A DNA stretch of 64,000 nucleotides from JAXLYE01 sp046351595 (GTDB lineage Bacteria; Myxococcota_A; Polyangia; Palsa-1104; JAEUJZ01), in assembly GCA_046351595.1 (NCBI GenBank), contig JAXLYE010000003.1, positions 496,001-560,000 of the forward strand. Direction: 5' to 3'. Both the position numbers and the translations under genes were made by a program. Below the pieces are notes generated by a model, which saw only the letters and a list, made by a program, of their open reading frames with translations, was not told the DNA's origin and ran no database searches. Shown here piece after piece: positions 63,980 through 64,000 of this stretch; the stretch's first letter is position 1; every line of letters begins with the position of its first letter.

Positions 63980-64000
63980 GGCGACGGCTCCCGCTTGCAG

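Overview
The window is very GC-rich for most of its length. It is dense in Ser/Thr protein kinases with zinc-ribbon N-termini, hybrid histidine kinases, CheB/CheR fusions, PEGA and HEAT-repeat proteins, and lipoproteins with low-complexity tails. That combination points to a myxobacterium (Myxococcota, probably of the Polyangia/Sorangium type). No rRNA, tRNA or CRISPR array was seen. The organism is inferred from gene content, not from a marker gene.

Layout. 1-6.2 kb: the 3' end of an adenine DNA methyltransferase; a periplasmic redoxin; a DsbD-type transporter overlapping a GT-C mannosyltransferase-like protein; a free-standing CheB esterase. 6.2-12.7 kb: a signalling block with a CheY-like protein, a CheB-CheR-PAS-histidine kinase fusion with its overlapping LuxR-type regulator, and a convergent second LuxR-type regulator. 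13-19.2 kb: DapD, a repeat-bearing lipoprotein, a truncated Ser/Thr kinase, a GAF hybrid histidine kinase and a TG-repeat lipoprotein. 19.5-25.1 kb: an operon of a kinase-HEAT protein and a PEGA protein. 25.7-31.8 kb: a secreted S53 (sedolisin) peptidase split in two by 4.3 kb carrying SDR, LysR, MDR, DUF302 and DUF202 genes; joining the two halves restores the frame exactly. 32.4-43.1 kb: mixed metabolic and regulatory genes (flavin monooxygenase, esterase/TetR pair, hybrid kinase, VOC protein, tyrosine recombinase, LysR) plus several gene remnants.

43.4-61.5 kb is an accessory island read entirely on the + strand. Its first part (43.5-47.7 kb) has clearly lower GC. It encodes a GHKL ATPase, a STAS-like/winged-helix protein, a small unknown, a Cys-rich DUF4417-like protein and a membrane-anchored zincin, and is the best candidate here for an undescribed system. 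Its second part (47.9-61.5 kb) begins with a CARF-domain sigma-54 activator of RtcR type. Next come a likely binding-site array and a near-perfect -24/-12 promoter, then a tight six-gene operon: a TerY-like vWA protein, a TerY-P kinase, a UPF1/Dna2-like helicase, an unknown winged-helix protein, a coiled-coil McrB-like AAA+ protein and a McrC/DUF2357-like zinc-ribbon protein. This resembles McrBC-derived CoCoNuT systems with TerY-P modules. The model is that a nucleotide signal read by the CARF domain induces the effector operon through sigma-54.

61.5-64 kb holds a small inverted-repeat element resembling IS21-family ends, then an EgtD-like methyltransferase overlapping an activator-like protein that lacks the GAFTGA sigma-54 contact loop.
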